From assembly GCA_021810985.1 (NCBI GenBank), contig JAJZQA010000092.1, forward strand, positions 1-8,774: 8,774 nt of DNA, written 5' to 3'. Positions within the stretch are counted from its first letter, which is position 1; each line of letters begins with the position of its first letter. Shown here in pieces: positions 1-6,133 of the stretch. Made by a program: the position numbers and the translations under genes. The stretch comes from Deltaproteobacteria bacterium. GTDB taxonomy: Bacteria > Desulfobacterota > Desulfuromonadia > Geobacterales > Geobacteraceae. Under the pieces are notes generated by a model. That model made no database searches and was not told the origin of the DNA. It worked only from the letters and a program-made list of their open reading frames with translations.

Positions 1-1
1 T

Positions 2-1018
2 CTCAGCATAGACTTTGATCTTCCCGAGCCGGAAATCATTCTCGATCTTCAGGGGCGGCCGGAGTCCATCGGCATTGCCGAACGGAATCTCGCTCACCGG
101 CTTATCGAGGAGTTCATGCTGGCAGCCAATGAAGCCGTGGCAGCCCATCTGGAAGGGAATGGCATCCCCTGTATTTTCCGCATTCATGAACCGCCTGATC
201 CGTTAAAATTGAAGGATTTCCGGGATTTTATCAAGCCGATGGGACTTTCCTTCAAGCTGCGGGGCGATTCGGTGGCACCCGGTGAATTCCAGCGACTGCT
301 CGGGGAAGTTGAAGGTCGTCCCGAGGAGCGGATGGTCAACGAGTTGCTGCTCCGCTGCATGAAGCAGGCGCGCTACTCCGCCGAAAATCTCGGTCACTTC
401 GGACTTGCCTCACCTTGCTACCTGCATTTTACTTCCCCGATTCGCCGTTACCCCGATCTGGTCGCCCATCGAATCCTCAAGGATCAGTTGTCGGGCCGGT
501 TACAGAAACCACATCTGGGAAAGCTTGCCGCCGAACTTCCCGAGGTTGCGGAGCAGTCTTCCCAGCGGGAACGAAAGGCAATGGAAGCGGAGCGCGAGAT
601 CATCGATCTGAAGCGGCTCCAATATATGGAGAAACACCTGGGAGAAGTGTATGACGCGTGTATAACCGGTGTTACCTCATTCGGCTTTTTCGTCGAACTT
701 CCCGACCTGGTGGTGGAAGGCCTTGTTCATGTTTCGGCCTTGGGCAATGATTTGTTCCAGTTGCTCGAAAAGCAGCATACTCTCCGGGGCAAGAAAAGCG
801 GTATGGCATTTCGCATTGGGGACCCGGTTCGGGTCCGGGTCGATGCCGTCAACCGGAGCACTAAACGGATCGAGTTCTCCCTCGAATCCGGGGGGCGGAA
901 GTTCGGCCCCGGGGTCAGGCAGGGGAAGGAGAGTTCGCGGGTAAGGCCTTCTGTCGGAAAGCGAAACGGTAAGGGAAAGAAAGGCAAATTGCCCCGCCGT
1001 GGCGGGAAACGACGGTGA
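2..1018 (+). CDS. rnr: Ribonuclease R, 3' part (5' end outside window)
   Basis: This is the C-terminal 338 residues of a 3'-to-5' exoribonuclease of the RNase II/R family, which degrades structured RNA in the cytoplasm. The frame is open from position 2, so the gene starts upstream. The first codons (SIDFDLPEPEIILD) belong to the RNB catalytic domain. The family signature GHFGLASPCYLHFTSPIRRY and the following PDLVAHR lie at about 392-472. The four catalytic aspartates of the family lie before the window. An S1 RNA-binding domain follows (about 638-890; GFFVELPDLVVEGLVHVSAL), and then a Lys/Arg/Gly-rich tail of roughly 40 residues. The S1 domain and basic tail favour RNase R over RNase II. 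The gene ends with TGA at 1016. No convincing terminator follows, so read-through into tatC is possible. Confidence 0.95.
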   Translation, partial: LSIDFDLPEPEIILDLQGRPESIGIAERNLAHRLIEEFMLAANEAVAAHLEGNGIPCIFRIHEPPDPLKLKDFRDFIKPMGLSFKLRGDSVAPGEFQRLLGEVEGRPEERMVNELLLRCMKQARYSAENLGHFGLASPCYLHFTSPIRRYPDLVAHRILKDQLSGRLQKPHLGKLAAELPEVAEQSSQRERKAMEAEREIIDLKRLQYMEKHLGEVYDACITGVTSFGFFVELPDLVVEGLVHVSALGNDLFQLLEKQHTLRGKKSGMAFRIGDPVRVRVDAVNRSTKRIEFSLESGGRKFGPGVRQGKESSRVRPSVGKRNGKGKKGKLPRRGGKRR

Positions 1019-1114
1019 AAGCGGTTGCTTTGTCAGGCACGGCTATGCTAGTTTCACAACCGGATATTTGAAGTAATTCAAAACAAAAATGGAAATTCGC
1101 TTTCGCTTGAGGAT

Positions 1115-1120
1115 GGAGGA
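1115..1120 (+). promoter_or_regulatory. Shine-Dalgarno GGAGGA, unusually far from tatC start
   Basis: GGAGGA is the only good ribosome binding site before tatC. From GGAGG to the ATG at 1133 there are 13 nt, longer than the usual 5-9. No ATG, GTG or TTG in the tatC frame lies closer. A 15-codon ORF (ATG 1089, stop TGA 1134-1136, encoding MEIRFRLRMEDTELP) contains this site and overlaps the tatC start as ATGA. Coupling between the two is possible but unproven. Confidence 0.5.
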
Positions 1121-1132
1121 TACAGAGTTACC

Positions 1133-1972
1133 ATGACCAACGAGAAAATGCTGTCTTTTGTCGAGCATCTGGTGGAACTTCGCAAGAGGCTGATCGTCGT
1201 CATTATTGCGATTGTCATCGGCATGGGGGTTGCCTGGAACATTTCCGACGACATCCTCACCTTCATAGAAAAACCGTTGACCGGAAAAACCTATCTGACG
1301 GATTTGAAGGGCGAGGTGTATCAAATTTTTAAGGAGCGCTTTCCAGGTGCCTACAACCATTTCGAAATGGACAAGGAGCCGAAGGTTAAGGCTGACGACA
1401 GAAGGCTTAACTACAGTGCGCCGTTGGAGCCGTTTTTTATCCAGTGCAAGATTTCCCTGATCGCCGGACTGATTATCGCTCTTCCAATTATTTTCTATCA
1501 GGTCTGGCTTTTTGTGGCTCCGGGGCTCACCAGGCGCGAACGGCATCTTCTCGTGCCTTTTGTGTCCGTTGCAACAGTAAGTTTCTGTGTTGGAGCGTTT
1601 TTTTTCCTATCAATTATCTGGCCGGTCATTATCAATTTCTCTCTCTCGTACGAATCAACGGGGCTGAGGAGCTGGTTCAACATCAGCGCATACGTGAATT
1701 TCTGCCTGCGGCTGATCCTGATCTTTGGTCTGATCTTCGAAATGCCGATCATGGTACTTCTTTTGTCCCGTTTCGGTCTTGTTACGGGGAATTTCCTGGC
1801 GCGGCACAGAAAGTACGCCGTACTTGCCAGCGCAATTGTTTCGGCCTTTCACGCCGATATGCTTACCATGATGGTCATTATGATTCCCATGTACGGGATG
1901 TACGAGGTGAGTATCTGGGTAGCGCGAATATTTGGAAAAAAGAGGGCGGTCAAACAGGCCGTACAAGAGTAG
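1133..1972 (+). CDS. tatC: Sec-independent (Tat) translocase subunit TatC, atypical form
   Basis: Inner-membrane receptor of the twin-arginine pathway, which with TatA/TatB exports folded, often cofactor-loaded proteins. It has 279 residues and six expected membrane segments. Recognisable elements are HLVELRKRL (12-20; E15 and R17 align with the E. coli signal-peptide site), P48, FVAPGLTRRER (127-137, conserved F and E), and FEMPIM with conserved E203. Two features depart from the E. coli protein as I remember it. About 33 extra charged residues sit in the first periplasmic loop (roughly 55-95). The TPPD motif at the start of the TM5-TM6 hairpin reads FHAD (239-242), with two residues fewer. 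The start at 1133 reproduces the expected N-terminal spacing. No tatA or tatB is nearby. ribF follows after 1 nt, so the two are co-transcribed. The gene looks somewhat more AT-rich than its neighbours. A second, canonical TatC elsewhere in the genome is plausible. Confidence 0.93.
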   Translation: MTNEKMLSFVEHLVELRKRLIVVIIAIVIGMGVAWNISDDILTFIEKPLTGKTYLTDLKGEVYQIFKERFPGAYNHFEMDKEPKVKADDRRLNYSAPLEPFFIQCKISLIAGLIIALPIIFYQVWLFVAPGLTRRERHLLVPFVSVATVSFCVGAFFFLSIIWPVIINFSLSYESTGLRSWFNISAYVNFCLRLILIFGLIFEMPIMVLLLSRFGLVTGNFLARHRKYAVLASAIVSAFHADMLTMMVIMIPMYGMYEVSIWVARIFGKKRAVKQAVQE

Positions 1973-1973
1973 A

Positions 1974-2921
1974 ATGCTGATCTATCGAACTATTGAAGAA
2001 ATACCCGCTCCGTTTCCCCAGGCTGCCGTAACAGTCGGCAACTTCGATGGCGTGCATCTAGGCCACCAAGCGATTTTCAAGAAAATCCGTCAGGCAGCGG
2101 CGGAACAGGGTGGCGTGTCGGTGGTGGTAACTTTTGCCCCTCATCCGCTGAAGGTCCTTGCTCCCGAGCGTGATTTCCGGCTGATTACCACCTATGCCGA
2201 GAAAGAGCGGCTCATTGCGGAGTCGGGCATTGACGTGCTGGTGATCATCCCCTTTTCCCGGGAATTTGCCGATATCCCCGCTGATAACTTCGTACGGGAT
2301 CTCCTGGTCGGGCGTATCGGCATGAACAGTCTCGTGGTCGGTTTTGACTATGTCTTCGGCCGCAACCGCACGGGAGATGCCGGTCTGCTGCGCAGGCTGG
2401 GAGAAGAGATCGGTTTCTCCGTCGCGGTACTGGATCAGGTCGGTAACGGAGAGACCGGTTTCAGCAGCAGCATGGTTCGAGAACTGATCTCGTCAGGTGA
2501 TGTCCAGGGTGTCGTGCCGCTCCTGGGTCGCTACTTTTCCGTTGGTGGTGAGGTAGTTCATGGCTTCCACCGCGGCAAACAGCTTGGTTTTCCGACGGCG
2601 AATATCAAGGTTGAAGAAGAGCTGCTGCCGAAGCCCGGAGTCTATGCCGTTAAGGTTGAGGGGGATGGCTGGGTTTGCGATGGAGCTTGTAATATCGGTA
2701 ATAATCCAACGTTCTACGGTGTGACCGAAACGGTGGAAGTGCACCTGCTTGATTTCGATGCCGACCTCTATGGCAGCCGGCTGCGTGTCTATTTTGTCGA
2801 ACGGATCCGGGATGAGCGAGAGTATCCGGACATTTTTGCCCTGCTGGAGGCCATTCGGGATGATGTCTCCCGCTGCCGGGAAATCCTTGCGGATCTTTCC
2901 CTGATCCGGCACCATGAATAG
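1974..2921 (+). CDS. ribF: Bifunctional riboflavin kinase / FAD synthetase
   Basis: This cytoplasmic enzyme phosphorylates riboflavin to FMN and then adenylates FMN to FAD. It has 315 residues, the usual family length. The N-terminal nucleotidyltransferase half has GNFDGVHLGH (22-31), TFAPHPLKVL and GFDYVFGRNRTGDAG. A linker containing FSSSMVRELI leads to the flavokinase half, with GFPTAN (205-210; T208 and N210 bind Mg-ATP in the family), PGVYAVKV, and VEVHLLDF with the likely catalytic base E255. The ATG at 1974 is chosen over an in-frame TTG at 1932, because 1932 lies inside tatC and adds a non-conserved N-terminus. Only a weak AAGAG site (1965-1969) precedes it, in keeping with coupling to tatC, whose stop is 1 nt upstream. 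The linker carries SSSM where many homologues have SST, a minor change. Both active sites look intact. Confidence 0.97.
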   Translation: MLIYRTIEEIPAPFPQAAVTVGNFDGVHLGHQAIFKKIRQAAAEQGGVSVVVTFAPHPLKVLAPERDFRLITTYAEKERLIAESGIDVLVIIPFSREFADIPADNFVRDLLVGRIGMNSLVVGFDYVFGRNRTGDAGLLRRLGEEIGFSVAVLDQVGNGETGFSSSMVRELISSGDVQGVVPLLGRYFSVGGEVVHGFHRGKQLGFPTANIKVEEELLPKPGVYAVKVEGDGWVCDGACNIGNNPTFYGVTETVEVHLLDFDADLYGSRLRVYFVERIRDEREYPDIFALLEAIRDDVSRCREILADLSLIRHHE

Positions 2922-3954
2922 TACCGTGAATGTCGAGGGTTCTCTGAAAAATACCAAGAAAAAACGCGGTCTGTTCTGGTTGGGAATCGGCATCAGTGCC
3001 TTCTTCCTCTACCTGGTTTTTCGTTCCATTGATGGGGCAGAGCTGCTGGCGGCATTGCGTAGCATGGATCTGCGCTTTCTGCTGCCGGCTGTCTCAGCGA
3101 CGCTGTTCAGCTACTATGCGCGGGCGTATCGCTGGAAACTTCTCCTGTTGGAAGACAAGAAAACCTCCATGGGCAATCTGTTTGCCGCAACCTCCATTGG
3201 CTATATGGCCAATAACCTGCTTCCCGCCCGGGTTGGCGAACTGGTGCGGGTCTATGTGCTCGGCGAGAAGGAGAAAATCGATAAGGGCACGGTCTTCGCT
3301 TCCCTGGTTCTGGATCGGCTTTTTGACGGTTTTTCCGTCCTGTTCATCCTTTTGGCGACCCTCTTTACCCTCCAGCTTCCCGGAGATGATGCGGAGATCC
3401 GCTCCGCACTCATGACCGGCGGCTACGTGACGATCGCCGCTTACCTGGGAATCGTTGCATTTCTGGTTTTGTTGAAGAAAAAAACTGCCACAACCCTTCG
3501 TTTCGCGGCTGTGCTGCTGAAGCCCTTTTCACACGGAATTGCGGAAAAACTGATCCCCCTGCTCGGTTCATTCATCCAGGGGATCCGGCTGTCGTCCCGG
3601 GCGTCAATTTTTCTGGGGCTGGTTGCCTCCTCGATGGTCATCTGGACTTTTGCCATCTGGCCCATTGACCTTGCCCTGCAGTCTTTTGGCATCGACCTTC
3701 CCCTGACAGCGTCCCTGTTCATCATGGTTCTCCTGGTGATTGCGGTCCTGGTGCCGGCATCGCCCGGATATATCGGTACTTATCATTACGCCTGTTTCAA
3801 AGCCCTCACGGCCTTTGGCATCGGCAGTGAAAAGGCCGTCAGTGTCGCTCTTGTCATCCATGCGCTTAATTTCTTTCCCATTACCCTGCTTGGACTGTAC
3901 TATCTTGCCAAAGGCAGGATGAGCCTGGCCGGGATCGGGAAAAAAGTTGCATAG
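2914..3954 (+). CDS. Flippase-like multi-pass membrane protein (LPG synthase TM / UPF0104 family)
   Basis: A 346-residue inner-membrane protein with about eight hydrophobic segments after a short Lys-rich N-terminus. It matches the family annotated as the 'lysylphosphatidylglycerol synthase transmembrane region', relatives of the membrane half of MprF and of AglD/HpnL-type proteins. Family motifs visible are RAYRWKLLL, GYMANNLLPARVGELVRVY (96-114), LVLDRLFDG (131-139) and PASPGYIGTYHYA (281-293). No cytosolic aminoacyl-phosphatidylglycerol synthase domain is present, so lysyl-PG synthesis itself is not expected. Moving or handling a lipid or lipid-linked sugar is the more likely role, by inference. 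The ATG at 2914 overlaps the ribF stop by 8 nt and has no clear ribosome binding site, which suggests translational coupling. It is the last gene of the tatC-ribF run. The substrate cannot be read from the sequence. Confidence 0.85.
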   Translation: MNSTVNVEGSLKNTKKKRGLFWLGIGISAFFLYLVFRSIDGAELLAALRSMDLRFLLPAVSATLFSYYARAYRWKLLLLEDKKTSMGNLFAATSIGYMANNLLPARVGELVRVYVLGEKEKIDKGTVFASLVLDRLFDGFSVLFILLATLFTLQLPGDDAEIRSALMTGGYVTIAAYLGIVAFLVLLKKKTATTLRFAAVLLKPFSHGIAEKLIPLLGSFIQGIRLSSRASIFLGLVASSMVIWTFAIWPIDLALQSFGIDLPLTASLFIMVLLVIAVLVPASPGYIGTYHYACFKALTAFGIGSEKAVSVALVIHALNFFPITLLGLYYLAKGRMSLAGIGKKVA

Positions 3955-4008
3955 TTTTCATCCTGAAACTCTGGGATGATGTCAAGAGGGACGGGGCGGA
4001 GCTTTCAC

Positions 4009-4134
4009 GGAGCCTCTCGTGCGGACCGGCCGCGGAATCGAGGGAACACGTCTGTTGCCGCGGCAATACCTCGTCTGTCGGTGTAGTCCGACCTCCGATT
4101 GCGAGGGGCTTCGGGGTAGTTCCGGTCCGGCTCC
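4009..4134 (+). repeat. Long interrupted inverted repeat, possible structured RNA
   Basis: GGAGCC (4009-4014) and GGACCGG (4023-4029) on the left are matched by a contiguous CCGGTCCGGCTCC (4122-4134) on the right. This gives 7 + 6 base pairs with an 8-nt one-sided bulge. Inside lie a hairpin GTCGG/CCGAC (4077-4081 with 4088-4092, six-base loop) and a perfect palindrome TTGCCGCGGCAA (4055-4066). TGTCGGT (4076-4082) can instead pair with ACCGACA (4136-4142), directly before a T5 run (4144-4148). That pairing would form a pseudoknot with the outer stem or a switch-like alternative. It does not match any RNA family I recognise: tRNA, tmRNA, 6S, SRP and RNase P were considered. Strand and transcription are unknown. 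Confidence 0.4.
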
Positions 4135-4170
4135 AACCGACACTTTTTGATGGAAATTAAATAAGTCTTG

Positions 4171-4214
4171 CGGTATTGAATCGAAACCTGCCCGGTATTC
4201 AAAACCTGGCAGGT
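4171..4214 (+). repeat. Imperfect direct repeat with hairpin before the DUF2723 gene
   Basis: CGGTATT occurs at 4171-4177 and 4193-4199, and AAACCTG at 4184-4190 and 4202-4208. This makes two imperfect copies of a roughly 20-nt unit, the second 4 nt shorter. Overlapping them, ACCTGCC (4186-4192) and GGCAGGT (4208-4214) form a 7-bp inverted repeat with a 15-nt loop. The element lies 50-93 bp before the GTG start at 4264. It could be an operator or a leader hairpin. No regulator is identified. Confidence 0.35.
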
Positions 4215-4263
4215 CTGCCTTACCCCTGATTACATTGAGGATAAACGGAAAGGGACAGATCCT

Positions 4264-6132
4264 GTGAGAGGAAAAACAGTCTTCGCTTCAGTAGACATCT
4301 TTGCAATCCTTTCCCTGACTGTTCCGCTTTTCGTCTATCTCCTTACCTTGGCGCCATCGGTCACTTTCTTTGACAGCGGCGAGTTTGTCACAGCTATCTC
4401 TTCACTTGGTTCTCCGCACTCTCCCGGCTATCCCCTCTTTGTCAATTACGCGAAACCATTCACCTTTCTCCCCTTCGGGGACATTGCCTTTCGGGTCAAC
4501 TTCGCAACTGCCGTTTCAGCCTCCCTGGCTTGTTTCGGAGTCTATCTACTTACCCTGAAGCTGCTGAAAGGCGCTGACCGCGCCGTGCCGGACCGGACTG
4601 CCCGGTTTCTTCAAAAGTCGGCAGCCCTTTCCGCGGCTCTGGCATTTGCTTTTTCTTCCCGACTCTGGCTCCAGTCGAATCACGATAAGCCTTATCCGCT
4701 GCTTACCTTCCTGGTCGCCCTGGTATTTCTGCTGCTGCTCAACTGGCGGGAAGCATACCTCAAAGGTTCTGAACGTCCGGGATATGTTTACCTGGGGGCT
4801 CTTTTGTGCGGCCTGGCCATGGGCGCGCACCAGACCATCGTTCTGCTTCTGCCGTCCTTTGCATTTTTGCTGCTGGTCACGGATTGGCGGCTGATTGCGA
4901 GGGTCAGGGAACTGATTCTTTCCGTGACGGCTTTTTTCGTCGGGTTTTCCGTGTATCTTCATCTGCCGATCCGCGCGACGCAAAACCCTCTGCTGAACTG
5001 GGGAGACGCCAAAACCCTGTCGCAATTTCTCTGGCATTTCCTGCGCAAGGGCTATCCCATGGAGCAGGTCGAGCGGGATCTGCCCCTGTTGCTGAAACAG
5101 CTTGCGGCATTCAATCTGCTCAATGAGTTCACCGCTCCCGGTTTCTTTCTCCTCCTGGTGGGCATCGTGTCGAACCGGCGGCAATCACGCGACTTTCTTC
5201 TAGCTTTCGGCATTGCCATTGCGGTTTTCCTGGCCTTTGTCGTTGGTTATCAGAATACCCCCGAGGAGATGATCTTCCTTACTGAGGAGTTTTTTACCCC
5301 GCTCTACATGCTGGCCGCGGTTTTCAGCGGTCTTGGCATCTATTCACTGGCCAAGACTTTCACGGACTGGCAGGAAGCGAAGAATCTGCCGGTCTGGTCA
5401 GTACGGCCGCTGCTGGTCCTGCTGCTGATACTCCTCCCCGTGGTGCAGTGTTCCCGGAATTACCTGAAGAATGACCAACACAACAACTACCTGGCCTATG
5501 ATTATGCCGTCAATACCTTACACTCTCTTCCCCCGGATGCGGCATTGTTTACCTGGGGCGACAGCGGGGCATTCCCGCTCTGGTATCTGCAGGGTGTCGA
5601 GCGGCTGCGGGAAGACCTGGCGCTCATCCATGTTCCGCACCTGCAATTCGGCTGGTACCTGGATTCCTTTCCGGACTTGTTTCGGGAAAGCCCCTTGCGA
5701 AAAGTGCTTGGGCAGGGTCTGCCGCTCCGGGAAGTTCTGCCGCTCGCAGTGCAGGAGCAACTGACCAAGAGGCCGGTTTTTATCGATTTTTCCACGCGCT
5801 ATTCGCTGGAGCTGGACGGATTCAGCCACCGGCAGCGGGGAATCTGTTACGAACTGTATGAGGACAAGCGGAAGCGTTCCTATCCGCCGGATGTCGGGGT
5901 CTGGGAACTTTATGCGCTACGGGGCATAGTGACGAATACGATCCCCTTCCGGGACCTTGACTCGGACAAGGCGGTGCAGATCTATCGATACAGCAGGCTA
6001 GAGGCGGGCGAAACGCTTCTGTCACTGGGGATGCGCAGGGAAGGTCGGGCGGAGTTGCGGAAAGTTGCGGCGCAAATGCCTTCTTTGCGTAATGAAGTGC
6101 AAAGAATTCTTGCTGAATATGGAGAACGCTGA
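4264..6132 (+). CDS. DUF2723/TMEM260-like membrane glycosyltransferase (GT-C type)
   Basis: A 622-residue inner-membrane protein with about ten hydrophobic segments in the first two thirds and a soluble, probably periplasmic, C-terminal part. The DUF2723 signature is clear: TFFDSGEFVTAISSLGSPHS followed by PGYPLF (34-59). D37 and E40 occupy the acidic loop after TM1 where GT-C enzymes have their catalytic acid. The second conserved block, FTWGDSGAFPLWYLQGVERL (429-448), also matches. Human TMEM260 of this family is a protein O-mannosyltransferase. By inference, this protein transfers a sugar from a polyprenyl carrier to an exported protein or glycan; donor and acceptor are unknown. The GTG start is supported by AAAGGG at 4249-4254 with 9-nt spacing and by the good position of TM1. 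An in-frame stop at 4177 limits upstream extension. aroE follows after 1 nt. The protein is shorter than the roughly 1000-residue Bacteroidetes homologues. Confidence 0.88.
   Translation: MRGKTVFASVDIFAILSLTVPLFVYLLTLAPSVTFFDSGEFVTAISSLGSPHSPGYPLFVNYAKPFTFLPFGDIAFRVNFATAVSASLACFGVYLLTLKLLKGADRAVPDRTARFLQKSAALSAALAFAFSSRLWLQSNHDKPYPLLTFLVALVFLLLLNWREAYLKGSERPGYVYLGALLCGLAMGAHQTIVLLLPSFAFLLLVTDWRLIARVRELILSVTAFFVGFSVYLHLPIRATQNPLLNWGDAKTLSQFLWHFLRKGYPMEQVERDLPLLLKQLAAFNLLNEFTAPGFFLLLVGIVSNRRQSRDFLLAFGIAIAVFLAFVVGYQNTPEEMIFLTEEFFTPLYMLAAVFSGLGIYSLAKTFTDWQEAKNLPVWSVRPLLVLLLILLPVVQCSRNYLKNDQHNNYLAYDYAVNTLHSLPPDAALFTWGDSGAFPLWYLQGVERLREDLALIHVPHLQFGWYLDSFPDLFRESPLRKVLGQGLPLREVLPLAVQEQLTKRPVFIDFSTRYSLELDGFSHRQRGICYELYEDKRKRSYPPDVGVWELYALRGIVTNTIPFRDLDSDKAVQIYRYSRLEAGETLLSLGMRREGRAELRKVAAQMPSLRNEVQRILAEYGER
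6121..6124 (+). promoter_or_regulatory. Ribosome binding site GGAG that sets the aroE start
   Basis: GGAG lies 9 nt before the ATG at 6134 and inside the end of the DUF2723 gene. The in-frame ATG at 6119 would overlap this site and has no such sequence before it, so 6134 is the better start. The arrangement implies translational coupling of aroE to the gene before it. Confidence 0.65.
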
Positions 6133-6133
6133 A

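Larger units (their letters stand above)
3955..4263. other. 309-bp intergenic region without a supportable gene
   Basis: Short open frames exist on both strands, including a minus-strand one at about 4005-4202, but none has a recognisable product, a ribosome binding site or conserved-looking composition. The left part (about 3980-4145) is GC-rich and holds a long interrupted inverted repeat. The right part (about 4145-4263) turns AT-rich and holds an imperfect direct repeat and a hairpin before the next gene. I could not find a good sigma70 or sigma54 promoter here. The gap separates two same-strand transcription groups, so a promoter or terminator is expected. Confidence 0.7.

Noticed and set aside
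1036..1049. Sigma54-like -24/-12 element (GGCACG...ATGCT) before tatC
   Set aside because: The GG to GC distance is 9 bp instead of the required 10, and the -12 box matches poorly. A sigma70 reading of the same stretch (TTGTCA at 1030) has no -10 box at the right distance.
1022..1062. CGGTTG/CAACCG inverted repeat after rnr as a terminator
   Set aside because: The stem is only 6 bp, the loop is 29 nt, and no T run follows, so it is not a convincing intrinsic terminator.
1598..1605. Run of eight T in tatC as a phase-variation or slippage site
   Set aside because: The reading frame is intact through it and encodes ordinary membrane-segment phenylalanines. A single short run in a conserved housekeeping gene gives no support for switching.
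1655..1966. Long minus-strand open frames opposite tatC and other genes
   Set aside because: They lie wholly antisense to clearly recognised conserved genes and encode low-quality His/Arg/Gln-rich sequence, typical of shadow frames.
1932..1973. Upstream TTG start for ribF
   Set aside because: It lies within the tatC coding sequence and adds 14 residues not expected in RibF. The ATG at 1974 gives the standard N-terminus.
4009..4138. tRNA-like ends (GGAGCC...GGCTCC followed by AACC)
   Set aside because: The acceptor-like pairing is there, but the element is too long, lacks a T-loop (TTCRA) and anticodon arm, and has no tmRNA or tRNA-Sec features.
4005..4202. Minus-strand 65-codon open frame in the intergenic gap
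   Set aside because: It has no recognisable domain and its composition looks like a random reading of a GC-rich, repeat-bearing region.
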